Counted from the stretch's first letter, positions 10,460 through 20,436 are shown. The stretch: DNA of 64,000 nt from Parvularcula oceani (GCF_000733125.1 NZ_JPHU01000002.1:248001-312000); one strand, 5' to 3'. Numbers and translations: made by a program. The notes: generated from the letters alone by a model not told the origin.

Positions 10460-13051
10460 TCAGCCGGGCCCATTCAGCGGCCGGGGCCTGATGCGCGTGC
10501 CGCCGAGATCGTCGAAGACGCGCTGGCGGCAGCTCAGCGCGATGACCTGAACGTCCGAGGCGGCGAGGTTGAGCGCCGTGAACATGCGCGCGATCCGGTC
10601 GTCATCGGCGAAGACCAGCGCATCGTCGAGAATGACCGGCATGGGGCGCCCCTTCTTGGCCATCAGGCGGGCGAAGGCGAGCCGGGTCAGGATCGCCAGC
10701 TGCTCGCGCGTGCCGCCCGACAGGCGCTCCACCGGCTCGTCCGCGCTGGCGCGGAGGAAGGTTTCGGGCGCGAGATCGCTTCCCAGTACCAAGGACCCTG
10801 CCCCGAAGACGCTGCCGAGAAGCGGGGCGAGTTCGGCCGTGACCGGCGCGAGGAAGCGGTCGCGGCGCTCGGTCTGCGCCCGGCCGAGCGTTTCGGTCAG
10901 CAAGATCAGCGCGCGGACCTGCCGCCCGTAGCGGGCCTCGTCGGCCTCGGCCGCTTCGAGCTGCCCTTCGGCCTCGGCCAGCCGCTCCTCGGCGCCCTCG
11001 GCGCGGAAGTGGCGCAGCTCCGTCGTCATGCGCGCCCGGTCCTGGCGCAGCCGGTCCGCTTCGTCCCGGGCATTGGCGACAGCCTGGCGCAGCCGCGCGA
11101 CCTCGGCTTCGAGGACGGCGAGATCCGGCAGCGCCGCCGCCTGCTCGCGAAGTGTCCCTGCCGCAGCTGCTGCCGCTTCGCGCGCCGCGCCGAGACGGGC
11201 GTCCTGCGCAGCGAGGGCCTCCGGCCACGCAGCCTCCGGCCCGAGCCGGGACAGCGCATCCTGCCAGCGCGCCTCCGCCACGCGCAGATCGCCGTCGATG
11301 CGCGCCTGCGCCTCGCGCGCCGCATCGGCCGCATCGCGCAGCGCCTCGGTCCGCCCCGCCGCTTCGTGCAGGGCGCGGCTCGCCTGCTCATGGTCCGCTT
11401 CGGCCTCTTCGACGGACGGCGCCTCGTCCGCCGCTTCCGCGAGCGTGCGAAGCGCCTCCACCTCGTCTTCCAGCGCTTCGAAGCCTTCGGGCGCGAGCCG
11501 CTCCAGGCTCTCCTTCAACCGGCCGCGCTCCGCCTCGCGCGCCCGCGCCTCGGCGGCGCTCCGGCGCGCGCCGTCCAGATCGTCGGCGCCGACGGCGTGC
11601 AGCGCCTCGCAATAGGCGGCGCGGGCGGCATCGAGCGCCGCCTCCGCCGCGCCCGCAGGCGTCTCGACGCGGAAGCGGATGCCCGCCCCCGCCGTGATGA
11701 CGCTCTGCGCCGAGAGGGGCCGCTCCGCGCCTGCTTCGAGCGGCTCTCCGCCGAGCCGGAGGCTGCCATCGGTCGCCTCAACGATGAGGCGGGCCCGCGC
11801 AGCTTCGGCCCGCGCCTCGGCCTGGAGGAAGCGGGTGTGGCGCTCTTCGAGTTCGGACAGATCGGGCGGGGGCGCCGGGGGGCCCAGAGCCCGCAGCGCG
11901 TCGCGCGCCTCCCGTGCCGCAGAAATATCCCGGCGAAGCCGCTCCAGCCCCTCTCTCGCCCGCGCGGCCTGTTGCGCCCGCCTCGCCTCGGCCAGCGCCT
12001 CCTCGGCCTTCCGGGCCCTCCCGGCCGCCGCCGCGCTGTCCGCGCGCGCCGCATCGAGAGCGGCGACGGCCTCTTTCCTCTTGCCGCCGGCGGCCTCGGC
12101 GCGTTCCGCCGCCTCGCCGAGCGTCCGCCGGGCCTCTCTCGCGGCGGCCTGCTCGTCGCGCAGAGCGGACAGCGCCTCCTCCGCTTCCCTTGCAAAGGCG
12201 GCGCTGCGCTCCGCCTCGATCCTCAGCGCGGCGAGCCCGGCGCGCCGGTCCCGCGCTTCGCCGAGCCGCGCCTCGGCGGCGGCCAGGCGCTCGGCGCGAT
12301 CGCGGCTCCGCTCCTCGTCCTCGATCCGGCGCAGCGCATCCTCGGTCCGGGCGAGGTCCTCGCGCAGGCTGCGGGAGGCATGAACCGCCGCTTTCAGCTC
12401 GGCGACCTCGCCGCGCAGCGCCTCGGCCGCCTCGATGGCGCGGGCATAGGGGCTGCCCGCCTTGGGTTTGCGGGTCTGGGCGGTGACCAGCGCCTCCAGC
12501 GCCTCGGTCGCCCGCGCCAGGACATGGCGGGAGCGCTCGCCATCCGTGGCGTCCTGGACCTCGCGGCCCAGAAGGCTCAGCACCGCCTCGCCCCGCCCCT
12601 CGGCGGCGTCCGGCTGGCGCAGCGAGGCGCCCTGCTCGACCCAGAGGAGGCCCGCAGGCCCCTCGCCCGGCGTGTCGGCGCCGATGACGTTCCGGATCCA
12701 GCGCTCGGCATCGTCGGCCTCGGCCACGACGCGGCCGCTGCTCAGATCGGTGACTTTCGCCATGCGCTTGCGCAGGAAGCGCTTGTCGATCCGGAACCGG
12801 CCCTCCTGCGTGGTCAGCTCCAGCGTCACCTCGGGCGCGCCGCCGCCGGGATCGGGTTCGAGCGACTTGATCTCCTTGGGCGCGCGCGTGTGCCCGTAGA
12901 AGAGCGCCGCGCGCAGGGCATCGAAGAGCGTCGACTTGCCGAACTCGTTCGGTGCCGAAAGGATGTTGAGGCCCGGCGCGAAGCCTTCGAGCGCCACCCC
13001 CTCCTCTCCGAAGCCGCGCACATGGCGAAGCCTGATCGCGTCGAGCCGCAT
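10460..13051 (-). CDS. Rad50/SbcC-type AAA ATPase, YhaN-like
   Basis: An 863-residue SMC-like ATPase. Walker A is NEFGKST (GKS at residues 38-40), about 700 residues of Ala/Arg/Glu-rich coiled coil follow, and the C-terminal half-site has the ABC signature LSGGTREQ (777-784) and Walker B PVILDDA (805-811). This is the architecture of YhaN/SbcC/Rad50 proteins, which clamp DNA and power an Mre11-type nuclease. The metallophosphoesterase gene lies 9 bp upstream on the same strand, giving the classic nuclease-ATPase pair. No zinc-hook CxxC is evident in the coiled coil; YhaN types usually lack it. It most likely acts in double-strand break end processing. Confidence 0.9.
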   Translation of the reverse strand: MRLDAIRLRHVRGFGEEGVALEGFAPGLNILSAPNEFGKSTLFDALRAALFYGHTRAPKEIKSLEPDPGGGAPEVTLELTTQEGRFRIDKRFLRKRMAKVTDLSSGRVVAEADDAERWIRNVIGADTPGEGPAGLLWVEQGASLRQPDAAEGRGEAVLSLLGREVQDATDGERSRHVLARATEALEALVTAQTRKPKAGSPYARAIEAAEALRGEVAELKAAVHASRSLREDLARTEDALRRIEDEERSRDRAERLAAAEARLGEARDRRAGLAALRIEAERSAAFAREAEEALSALRDEQAAAREARRTLGEAAERAEAAGGKRKEAVAALDAARADSAAAAGRARKAEEALAEARRAQQAARAREGLERLRRDISAAREARDALRALGPPAPPPDLSELEERHTRFLQAEARAEAARARLIVEATDGSLRLGGEPLEAGAERPLSAQSVITAGAGIRFRVETPAGAAEAALDAARAAYCEALHAVGADDLDGARRSAAEARAREAERGRLKESLERLAPEGFEALEDEVEALRTLAEAADEAPSVEEAEADHEQASRALHEAAGRTEALRDAADAAREAQARIDGDLRVAEARWQDALSRLGPEAAWPEALAAQDARLGAAREAAAAAAGTLREQAAALPDLAVLEAEVARLRQAVANARDEADRLRQDRARMTTELRHFRAEGAEERLAEAEGQLEAAEADEARYGRQVRALILLTETLGRAQTERRDRFLAPVTAELAPLLGSVFGAGSLVLGSDLAPETFLRASADEPVERLSGGTREQLAILTRLAFARLMAKKGRPMPVILDDALVFADDDRIARMFTALNLAASDVQVIALSCRQRVFDDLGGTRIRPRPLNGPG

Positions 13052-13060
13052 CCCGTTCCC

Positions 13061-14176
13061 TTACGCCGCGAAGGTCATCAGGAGGTCGAGGGCCAGCTTC
13101 GCCTCGTCCCGGCGCGAGGGATCGGCGGCCGCATCCTCCGACAAAGCGTGAAGGTCCTCGGCCGTCTGGCGCAGGCTGCCCTCGGCGCCCATCGCTTCGA
13201 GGCCCGCCGCCTCGATCAGCGTGTCGAGGCGCGAATGCTCGGTTTCCAGATGCGCATAGCGATGGGATTCGCGCCCGATATGGTCGAGCAGCGCCGCCCG
13301 GTCCTCGAGCCGCACCGCGCCTGTGACTTCCACCTTGGCGAGGCGGTAGCGGCGCTCGAAGCTCTGATCGTGCAGGGCTTCGAAGCGCGTGACGGGATCG
13401 CCCTCGGCCAGGAGCTCGAGCCGGTCGGCCGACCAGCAATAGCGCGCCGTGCGCAGCGGCTCGACCACCGGCACCGCGCCGGGCGCCACTTCGACCGACA
13501 GCACATAGCCCGGCGCATTCTGCGGGAAGCGGTCGGGCTCTGGCGTGCCGGCATACCAGCTGCGCTCATCGACCCGCTTATGGCCGTGCCAGTCGCCGAG
13601 CGCGAGATAGTCGAGCCCGCCGCGCGCCGCCGCCCCCTTTGCGATGGCGCTCGACTGCACCGCGTCCTGGGAGAATTCCACGGTGCCGCCATGGGCGATG
13701 CCGATGCGCAGGGCGCCCTCGGGCGTCGCTTTGCGGGCATAGTCCTCGGTCAGGTCGCGGCCCGGATTCTTGCTCTCCCAGGGGGCGGGCAGGAAGACGA
13801 CGCCCGGCGCGGCCTCCACAGGTTCAGCCGAGCAAAGGCAGCGGATATTGGCCGGCAGCGTGCCCGCGCGCAGCCTGTCCCAGAGGCCGTGGCGCGCCGC
13901 GGGGTCGTGATTGCCGGGCAGCAGCCACCAGGTGACATCCGCCGCCTGCGCCATCGCGTCGAGCGGCTTCGCCAGCGTCTCGTCCGAAGGGGTCTCGCAG
14001 TCCCAGACATCGCCCGCCACCACGACATGCGCCGCCCCCTGCGCCCGCGCCGCAGCCGCGATCGTGCCGATGGCGTCGATGCGCGCCGCGCGCAGCTGCG
14101 CCGCAAGCTCGGGCGAGAAGCGGCCGAAGGGTTTTCCGAGCTGCCAGTCGGCGGTGTGAATGAAGCGGAAGGTCAT
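13061..14176 (-). CDS. Mre11/SbcD-type DNA repair metallophosphoesterase, YhaO-like
   Basis: A 371-residue calcineurin-like phosphoesterase, partner of the adjacent SbcC/YhaN-like ATPase. Metal-site motifs in order: HTADWQLG (residues 7-14), VVAGDVWD (the GDxxD motif), LLPGNHDP (the GNHD motif), GIAHGG and GDWHGHK (the GHxH-like motif). In motif I the usual DxH histidine is replaced by Gln12; this HTADWQ form is, as far as I recall, common in the YhaO-like bacterial subfamily, so it is not by itself evidence of inactivity. The start is ATG 14176, where conserved sequence begins; an in-frame extension upstream has no family resemblance. The nuclease gene is first in the pair and the ATPase follows after 9 bp. 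Confidence 0.9.
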   Translation of the reverse strand: MTFRFIHTADWQLGKPFGRFSPELAAQLRAARIDAIGTIAAAARAQGAAHVVVAGDVWDCETPSDETLAKPLDAMAQAADVTWWLLPGNHDPAARHGLWDRLRAGTLPANIRCLCSAEPVEAAPGVVFLPAPWESKNPGRDLTEDYARKATPEGALRIGIAHGGTVEFSQDAVQSSAIAKGAAARGGLDYLALGDWHGHKRVDERSWYAGTPEPDRFPQNAPGYVLSVEVAPGAVPVVEPLRTARYCWSADRLELLAEGDPVTRFEALHDQSFERRYRLAKVEVTGAVRLEDRAALLDHIGRESHRYAHLETEHSRLDTLIEAAGLEAMGAEGSLRQTAEDLHALSEDAAADPSRRDEAKLALDLLMTFAA

Positions 14177-14277
14177 GGAGCCGGACGAATAGCGGAACAA
14201 AAGGGTAACGGGCGTCGGCGCCCACGCCAAGCGCCTCTTGTCCACCGCACCGGCCGCTGCCATAGCCCGCTTCGCGC

Positions 14278-14445
14278 GAGGTGCCTCCCCCCCGAAGGAG
14301 GTGAAAAGGGAAGTCCGGTGAGGCGAAAGCCGAGACCGGCGCTGTGCCCGCAACCGTGAGCGGCGAGGGTCCTGCCGGAAGGCCACTGGCGAAAGCCGGG
14401 AAGGCGGCGGGACCGTTCGAGCCGTGAGCCGGGAGACCTGCCCCG
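14278..14445 (+). promoter_or_regulatory. Cobalamin (adenosylcobalamin) riboswitch
   Basis: The conserved blocks of the B12 riboswitch occur in order: GGAAGTCCGGTGAGG near 14309, GCTGTGCCCGCAACCGTGA at 14341-14359, GCCACTG at 14382, and the B12 box GCCGTGAGCCGGGAGACC at 14421-14438. It lies about 150 bp upstream of btuB on the same strand, so it should shut down receptor synthesis when the cofactor is plentiful. Intervening sequence 14446-14596 is the expression platform; I could not assign a terminator or anti-start hairpin with confidence. Confidence 0.95.
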
Positions 14446-14596
14446 CGCGAGGCTGCGAAGCCGTCCGTCCGGGACCAGGCGGAGGCGCGGGAAACCGTCA
14501 GAGCACCTGCGCGCCTGAGGTCCTTCCGCGCAAGCGGGAGAGGCGTTCGCTTCTGCTCGCGCGGGCCGGCCCCGCTCGCGCGACGAGGATGAAAAG

Positions 14597-16465
14597 ATGA
14601 CACTCCTTCTGATCCCGCTCGCGGCGCAGGCCGCGGCTCCTTCGCCTGCGCAGCCCCCTGATATCGTCACGGTGGTCGGACGCGCGCCCGCTCCGCTCGA
14701 AAGCCTGCCCTTGTCGATCGACGTCGTGACGGACGAGGCGATCGACGAGCAGGCGATCCTCAGCGTGACCGAGGCGCTCTCTCTGCTCCCCGGCGTGCAG
14801 GTGGTGCGTGCGGGACCCTTCGGCACGCAGGCCTCGGTCTTCCTGCGGGGCACGGATTCGGACCACGTGCTGTCGACCTATGACGGCATTCGCCTGAACA
14901 GTCCCGCGACCCCCAACGGCGCCTACAGCTTCGGCAGCGACCTGTCGGGCGGCGCGGCGCGCATCGAGGTGCTGCGCGGGCCGGCCTCGGCCACCTATGG
15001 CTCGGATGCGATCGGCGGCGTGATCAATGTGGTGCCGCGGATCGAGGGCGAGCCCGGCGGCAGCGCGAGCCTCTCCGCCGGCGAGCTGGAGACCTATGCG
15101 GGCGGGATCGATCATGCGGGCGAGGCGGGCCCCTTGCGCTTCGCCCTCTCCGCGCAGGCCTATGGGACGGACGGCTATGATGCCGTGCCCGGACGGATCT
15201 CCGAAGAAGTGGGATCTGGCGACCGCGACGGATCGGACGCCTACAGCGCCAGCGCCGCCTTCGCCTATGCGCTGACGGAGGAGTGGAGCCTCGAAGCGAC
15301 CGGCCTGCACCGGCAGGCCGAAGCCGGGTTCGACACGTTTTCGGGCGGCCCGACCGGCTTTCAGCGGGCCAGCGATCCGGACCTGTCCTCCGAAGACCGC
15401 CTGAGCGTCGCGCGCGCCGGCATCGCCTATGAGGGCGCGGCCACGCTGCGCCTTCGCGCCGGGATCGTGGATGCCGCCTTCGAGGAGAGGGACGGCGAGG
15501 CCCTGACCGGCGAGGTCGATGGCCAGCGCCGCTTTTCGGAGCTGCTCGCAGGGCGCGAGGGGAAAGGCTGGCGGCTCAATGGCGGCCTGATCGCCGAGCA
15601 AGAGAAGATCGACATTCCGGTCAGCTTCAACGATCCGCTGAAAGCCGAAGAGGATCATTTCGGCGGCTTTCTCTTCGGCCAGCGCGACTGGGGCGCCCTC
15701 ACCCTGACAGGTGCGCTGCGGGCGGACGATTACGAAGGGTTCGGCACGCCGGTCACCTATAATGCGGGGGCCGTCTGGACGCCGTCGCAAGGCCTCCGGC
15801 TGCATGCGGCGTATGGGACGGCCTATAACATTCCGACCCTGTCCGAGCGCTTCTCGACCTCGGCCTTCACCGCGGCCAATCCCGACCTCGAGGAGGAACA
15901 GGCCGAAAGCGGCGAGATCGGCGTGACGCTGGAGCGCCGGGTGGCCGCAGGCGTGGTCGGCGCGGGCCTCGTCCTGTTCCGCACCGAGACCGAAGACCTG
16001 ATCGAATATGCCTTCGCGACCGGGCAGAACGTCAATATCGGCGATGCGCGGACGCAGGGCGCCGAGCTGTCGGTCCATGCCGAGCTCGAACGCTTCAGCG
16101 GCAGGCTCGCCTATACCTATACCGACGCCGAGAACCGCGACACGGGCACGGACCTTCTGCGCCGTCCCGAGCACGGCTTCGCGGCGAGCGCGAACTGGCA
16201 GGCGACGGACAGGCTGGCCCTGTCCGGGCGCTGGTCGCGCGTCGGCGAGCGGCTCGACGTCACCTATTCGGATGACGGCAATTTCTTGGGCAATGGAGAG
16301 GTCGGCGCATTCGACGAGGCGGCGGTGACGGCGCGCTATGCGCTGCGCAAGGATCTGACCGGTTTCGTGACGGTCACGAACCTTCTGGACGAGACCTATG
16401 AGCAGCCCGCAGGCTTCGGCAGCGCGCCGCGCCTCGTCCGCCTCGGGCTGCGCAAGGACTGGTAG
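14597..16465 (+). CDS. btuB: TonB-dependent vitamin B12 receptor
   Basis: A 622-residue outer-membrane receptor. A short signal peptide (LLLIPLAAQAAA) is followed by a TonB-box-like segment (PDIVTVVGRAP), a plug domain (LPGVQVVRAGPFGTQASVFL, and the LRGPASATYGSDAIGGVINV block typical of BtuB/CirA plugs) and a beta barrel that ends in a terminal aromatic residue (LGLRKDW). Its assignment to cobalamin rests on the plug similarity and, strongly, on the cobalamin riboswitch just upstream. It ends 2 bp from the convergent glycerol kinase gene. No BtuCDF transporter is visible in the window, so those genes must lie elsewhere. Confidence 0.93.
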   Translation: MTLLLIPLAAQAAAPSPAQPPDIVTVVGRAPAPLESLPLSIDVVTDEAIDEQAILSVTEALSLLPGVQVVRAGPFGTQASVFLRGTDSDHVLSTYDGIRLNSPATPNGAYSFGSDLSGGAARIEVLRGPASATYGSDAIGGVINVVPRIEGEPGGSASLSAGELETYAGGIDHAGEAGPLRFALSAQAYGTDGYDAVPGRISEEVGSGDRDGSDAYSASAAFAYALTEEWSLEATGLHRQAEAGFDTFSGGPTGFQRASDPDLSSEDRLSVARAGIAYEGAATLRLRAGIVDAAFEERDGEALTGEVDGQRRFSELLAGREGKGWRLNGGLIAEQEKIDIPVSFNDPLKAEEDHFGGFLFGQRDWGALTLTGALRADDYEGFGTPVTYNAGAVWTPSQGLRLHAAYGTAYNIPTLSERFSTSAFTAANPDLEEEQAESGEIGVTLERRVAAGVVGAGLVLFRTETEDLIEYAFATGQNVNIGDARTQGAELSVHAELERFSGRLAYTYTDAENRDTGTDLLRRPEHGFAASANWQATDRLALSGRWSRVGERLDVTYSDDGNFLGNGEVGAFDEAAVTARYALRKDLTGFVTVTNLLDETYEQPAGFGSAPRLVRLGLRKDW

Positions 16466-16467
16466 CG

Positions 16468-17934
16468 CTATTCTGTCAGCGTGCGGCGCACGGCGTCGCG
16501 CCAGAGGGCCCGCTTCGCCTCGCGCGCGGCGGGCTCGCTTCCCGGCGCGAAGGCGGCGTCCTGCTGCCACAGGGCGCAGGCCTCTTCGAGGCTGGAGAAG
16601 ACGCCCGCCTGAAGCCCCGCCAGCATGGCCGCGCCGAGCGCCGTCGTCTCGCCCACGACCGGCCGCTCGGCCGGAAGGTCGGTGATGTCGGCGAGGGCCT
16701 GGCAGAACCAGTCATTGGCGACCATGCCGCCATCGATGCGCAAGGCTTCGATATCCGCGCCGTCCGCCCGCATCGCCTCGATCAGGTCGTCGGTCTGGAA
16801 AGCGACCGATTCGAGCGCCGCCCGCGCGAGCTCCGCCGGCCCCGCATCGCGCGTCAGGCCGTAGATCGCGCCGCGCGCCTCGGCATCCCAATGCGGCGCG
16901 CCGAGCCCCGTGAAGGCGGGCACCATGACGACGCGGCTGTCCGACCGGGCCGCCCGCGCCAGCGCCTCTGTCTCGGAGGCATGGGAGAGGACGCCGATGC
17001 CGTCGCGCAGCCATTGCACGGCCGCGCCCGCGACGAAGATGGACCCTTCGACCGCGAAGGTCGTCTCGCCGCCGAGACGATAGGCCACCGTAGACAGGAG
17101 GCGGTGATCGGAGCGCACGATCTCGCCCCCGGTGTTCAGCACCACGAAGCAGCCCGTCCCATAGGTCGATTTGATCATGCCCGGCTTCACGCAGGCCTGG
17201 CCGATCAGCGCCGCCTGCTGGTCGCCCGCAATGCCGCCGATCGGCAGGGCGCGGCCGAGCACCGCCTCGTCGGTCGTGCCGAAATCCGAGGCGCAGTCGC
17301 GGATCTCCGGCATCATCGCGCGCGGCACGCCGAAAAGCGCCAGAAGCTCGTCGTCCCAGTCCTGCGCTTCCAGATTGAACAGGCTCGTCCGGCAGGCATT
17401 GGTGACGTCGGTGGCGTGCACCCGCCCGCCCGTCAGGCGATAGAGAAGGAAGCTGTCCACCGTGCCGAAGGCGAGCTCGCCCGCCTCCGCCCGCGCTTTC
17501 GCGCCCGGCACCTCGCCGAGGATGAAGGCGAGCTTGGTCGCGGAGAAATAGGGATCGACCACGAGCCCGGTGCGCTGGCGGATGAGATCGCCATGCCCGT
17601 CCGCCTCGAGCTTGCGGCAGGCGGCGGCGGTGCGCCGGTCCTGCCAGACGATGGCGTCGTGGATCGGCTCGCCCGTCTTACGGTCCCAGACCAGCACGGT
17701 CTCGCGCTGGTTCGTGATGCCGAGCGCGGCCACCGGCGCCTCCGCCCGCTTGAGGACGGCGCGCGCCGTGCGCAGCACGGACTGCCAGATCGCCTCGGGA
17801 TCGTGCTCGACCCAGCCGTCGCGGGGATAGCGCTGCGGAAACTCCTCCTGCGCCGTGTCGAGCACGCGGCCCTCCTCCGAGAAGAGGATCGCCCGCGAGG
17901 AGGTCGTGCCCTGATCGATGGCGAGAAGTGTCAT
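16468..17934 (-). CDS. glpK: Glycerol kinase
   Basis: A 488-residue FGGY-family kinase, phosphorylating glycerol to sn-glycerol 3-phosphate. The N-terminal ATP motif [16 protein letters not shown], the [14 protein letters not shown] block, and the FGGY signature region ([20 protein letters not shown]) are all present, with [12 protein letters not shown] in the second domain. The length is near the usual 495-500. There is no glycerol transporter or GlpD beside it, so it looks like a monocistronic gene. It is convergent with btuB (2-bp gap) and divergent from the PhoD-like gene (88-bp gap), which must contain both promoters. Confidence 0.96.
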   Translation of the reverse strand: MTLLAIDQGTTSSRAILFSEEGRVLDTAQEEFPQRYPRDGWVEHDPEAIWQSVLRTARAVLKRAEAPVAALGITNQRETVLVWDRKTGEPIHDAIVWQDRRTAAACRKLEADGHGDLIRQRTGLVVDPYFSATKLAFILGEVPGAKARAEAGELAFGTVDSFLLYRLTGGRVHATDVTNACRTSLFNLEAQDWDDELLALFGVPRAMMPEIRDCASDFGTTDEAVLGRALPIGGIAGDQQAALIGQACVKPGMIKSTYGTGCFVVLNTGGEIVRSDHRLLSTVAYRLGGETTFAVEGSIFVAGAAVQWLRDGIGVLSHASETEALARAARSDSRVVMVPAFTGLGAPHWDAEARGAIYGLTRDAGPAELARAALESVAFQTDDLIEAMRADGADIEALRIDGGMVANDWFCQALADITDLPAERPVVGETTALGAAMLAGLQAGVFSSLEEACALWQQDAAFAPGSEPAAREAKRALWRDAVRRTLTE

Positions 17935-18022
17935 GCGGCGTCTCCGAAGAAGCGGACGGCCAGACTAGCGGGATCGGCCCGGCGACACGAACCCGTCACG
18001 CAGGACCGCTAGGGACGGCCGG

Positions 18023-19150
18023 ATGAAACGCATCCTCCTGCCGAGCCTTCTTCTCGCCGCCTGTTCGACCGGGCCTCGTGCCGTCGACGCCATCGCCGTG
18101 CCGGAAAAGGCGGCCTACGCCCCGCCGACCGTCACCCTCGCCTCGGCGCCGCTCGACCGGAGCGCCGCCATTTCCCGCATCGGCTTCGGCTCCTGCGCCA
18201 AGCAGCAGGCCGATCAGAGCTTCTGGACGGCGATTGCGGAGACGGATCCGGACCTGTTCGTCTTCCTCGGCGACAACGTCTACGGCGATGTGACCACGGA
18301 CGACCCCGCCCTGCCCGAGCTGCGTGCCGCCTATTACCGCCTGGCCCGGTCCGAGCCGTTTTCCGCCTTCCGCGACGATATCCCCGTCCTGCCGGTCTGG
18401 GACGACCACGACTACGGCAGGAACGATGCGGGCGCGGACTTCGCGCTGAGAGAGGAATCAGAGGCCCTGTTCGAGGATGTATGGGCGCTGGATGCCGACG
18501 ATCCCCGCCGCAGGCGTCCCGGCGTCTATGAGGCGGTCACGGTCGGCGCGCCGGGCGAGCGCGTGCAGATCATTCTTCTCGATACGCGCTATTTCCGATC
18601 GGAGCTGACACCGACGGACCGGTACGGTGCGCCCGGCAAGGAGCGCTACCTGCCGAGCGCAGCCCCCGAGCAGACCATGCTCGGCGCCAAGCAGGAAGCC
18701 TGGCTCGCCGAGACCCTGCGCCAGCCTGCGGATCTGCGCATCCTCGTCACCTCGATCCAGCTCCTCGCCGACGGGCATGGCTGGGAGGCCTGGGCCACCA
18801 TGCCCGGAGCGCGCGAGCGGCTTTACGAAACGCTGCGCGCATCGGGCGCGGAGCACCTCGTCGTGGTGTCGGGCGACCGCCACGCCGGCGCCTTCTATCG
18901 CCGCGACGACGTGCTCGGCTATCCGCTTCACGAGATGACGGCCTCCTCCCTGAACGATCCCGCTTCGGCCTGGGCGGATGCGGCGGAGGAAGCGGGACCC
19001 CACCGCACGACGCCGATGATCCGCGACGAGAATTTCGGCGAGGTGCTGGTGGATTGGGATCGCAGGCAGGTCACGCTCCGCCTGCGCGACATGGATGGCG
19101 GCACCTATGCGGAGCGCGTCCTGGACCTTCCGGCGCTCAGCGGCGATTGA
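18023..19150 (+). CDS. PhoD-like alkaline phosphatase/phosphodiesterase lipoprotein
   Basis: A 375-residue exported protein with a lipoprotein signal (MKRILLPSLLLAAC, lipid-anchored Cys14). The mature part shows the metallophosphatase motifs of the PhoD family: GFGSCAKQQ, VFLGDNVYGD (Asp, Asn), PVLPVWDDHDYGRND (the WDDHDYG signature), LLDTRYFR and VVSGDRHAGAF. These place it in the shorter, PhoD-like group that includes enzymes from marine bacteria, probably hydrolysing phosphate esters at the outer membrane and needing Ca or Fe. No Pho box was recognised in the 88-bp divergent promoter region shared with glpK. Confidence 0.9.
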   Translation: MKRILLPSLLLAACSTGPRAVDAIAVPEKAAYAPPTVTLASAPLDRSAAISRIGFGSCAKQQADQSFWTAIAETDPDLFVFLGDNVYGDVTTDDPALPELRAAYYRLARSEPFSAFRDDIPVLPVWDDHDYGRNDAGADFALREESEALFEDVWALDADDPRRRRPGVYEAVTVGAPGERVQIILLDTRYFRSELTPTDRYGAPGKERYLPSAAPEQTMLGAKQEAWLAETLRQPADLRILVTSIQLLADGHGWEAWATMPGARERLYETLRASGAEHLVVVSGDRHAGAFYRRDDVLGYPLHEMTASSLNDPASAWADAAEEAGPHRTTPMIRDENFGEVLVDWDRRQVTLRLRDMDGGTYAERVLDLPALSGD

Positions 19151-19202
19151 CGCGGCTCGGGGGGCCTCCCTACCCTTTTGCGGATGAGCGCGGCGGGATG
19201 AG

Positions 19203-20436
19203 ATGAGCGCGGCAGACGGGCCGGTCGCGCCGGAGGCGCGCCATGACAGCCTCGACGTGCTGCGCGGTCTCGCCGTCCTGATGATCTTCGCGGTCAATGC
19301 GAAGGCGATGTTCGCGCCCTTCGCGTTCTACGAGAACCCGACTCTTTGGGCCGGTCCCCAGGACCGGCTCTTCGCCGGCCTCCTTGCCATCGCCGTCGAC
19401 GGGAAGTGGATGCCGGTCTTCGCGCTCCTCTTCGGGGCGGGACTGGCCCTTTCATGGGACAAAGCGGTCGCGGCCGGCCAAGATCCTCAGGCGCGGATCC
19501 TGCGCCGGCTGGGCTGGCTGTTCGTCTTCGGCCTGATCCATCTCTTCGCGGTCTGGGCCGGCGATATCCTGGCGGCCTATGCCGTGACCGGATGGGCCGC
19601 CCTTCCGTTCCTGCGCAGGCGGACCTTCGTGGTCTGCGGCTGGATGGCGGGCCTGTTCGTGCTGGGCCTCCTGTGGACGGCGGGGCTCAACGCCCTTCTC
19701 GCCGCCCTTCCGCCGCCGGCGCTGGCTGATCTGTCCGCGGCCGCATGGGACCCAGGCCCGCAGGCCCTGCGAGAGGATCTGGCGGCGTTCCGCAGCGCCT
19801 CCCCCCCCCCTCGACCATGCCGCGGCGCGGTTTCCGCTCGCGCTCGGCAATCTGACCGGCCTGCTCTTTGCGGGCCTGCTGCCGATGATCCTTTCCTACA
19901 TGCTCGGGGGCATCGTCCTGTTCCGCAGCGGCATCCTGCTCGGCACGAAGGCGCCGAAGGCATATCTTCCGGCCGCAGCGGCCTGCCTGTCATCCGCCTG
20001 GGCCCTGGCTTTCCTTCGCGCCGAAAGGCTCGAAGCCGCGCAATGGGACTTCGCCGCCTCTTTGCGGCAGGAATGGATCGCCTATCTCGAAGGGCCGCTC
20101 GGCGCGTTCGGCTATACCGGCCTCGTTCTCGGCATCCTGAGCCTCGGCAAGGCGCCCGCCGCCCTCGCCGCCGCAGGCCGCATGGCCTTCACCAATTACA
20201 TCGCTTGCTCGCTGATCGGCACGACGCTGGCCTATGGCCATGGCGGGAGCCTTTACGGCCATCTGACCCTGGGCGAGATCCTGATCGCCGTCGGCGCCGT
20301 CTGGGCGATCATCCTGATCGCCTCGCCGCTCTGGCTCGCGAGGTTCCGCTTCGGACCGCTCGAATGGGTCTGGCGCCGCCTCGCCTATGGCCGCCCGATA
20401 CCGTTTCGCAGGCGAAGCGGCCCTGCGCCCGGCTAG
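19203..20436 (+). pseudogene. DUF418 family membrane protein, frameshifted at a C10 tract
   Basis: The first part (19203 to about 19810) encodes HDSLDVLRGLAVLMIFAVNA and several membrane helices, the N-terminal half of a DUF418 protein. After ten consecutive C bases at 19801-19810 the frame moves by one. The second half continues in the other frame with LDHAAARFPLALGNLTGLLF, then membrane helices (ILSYMLGGIVLF, GYTGLVLGILSLGK, GRMAFTNYIACSLIGTTLAY), ending at 20436. Nine C bases would join the halves into one protein of about 410 residues. The break may be a sequencing error, a true mutation, or a slippage-prone switch. DUF418 proteins are polytopic, of unknown function. Confidence 0.88.
19801..19810. 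repeat. Homopolymeric C10 tract inside the DUF418 gene
   Basis: Ten C bases in a row at the point where the reading frame is lost. Nine bases would restore it. Such tracts are prone to slipped-strand mispairing and also to base-calling errors. Confidence 0.9.

Noticed and set aside
11009-14359. A very long open frame on the + strand (over 1100 codons) opposite the YhaN/YhaO-like genes
   Set aside because: It is a shadow frame of GC-rich genes on the other strand. Its residues are dominated by Arg, Ala and Leu with no family motif, while the opposite strand encodes two complete conserved proteins.
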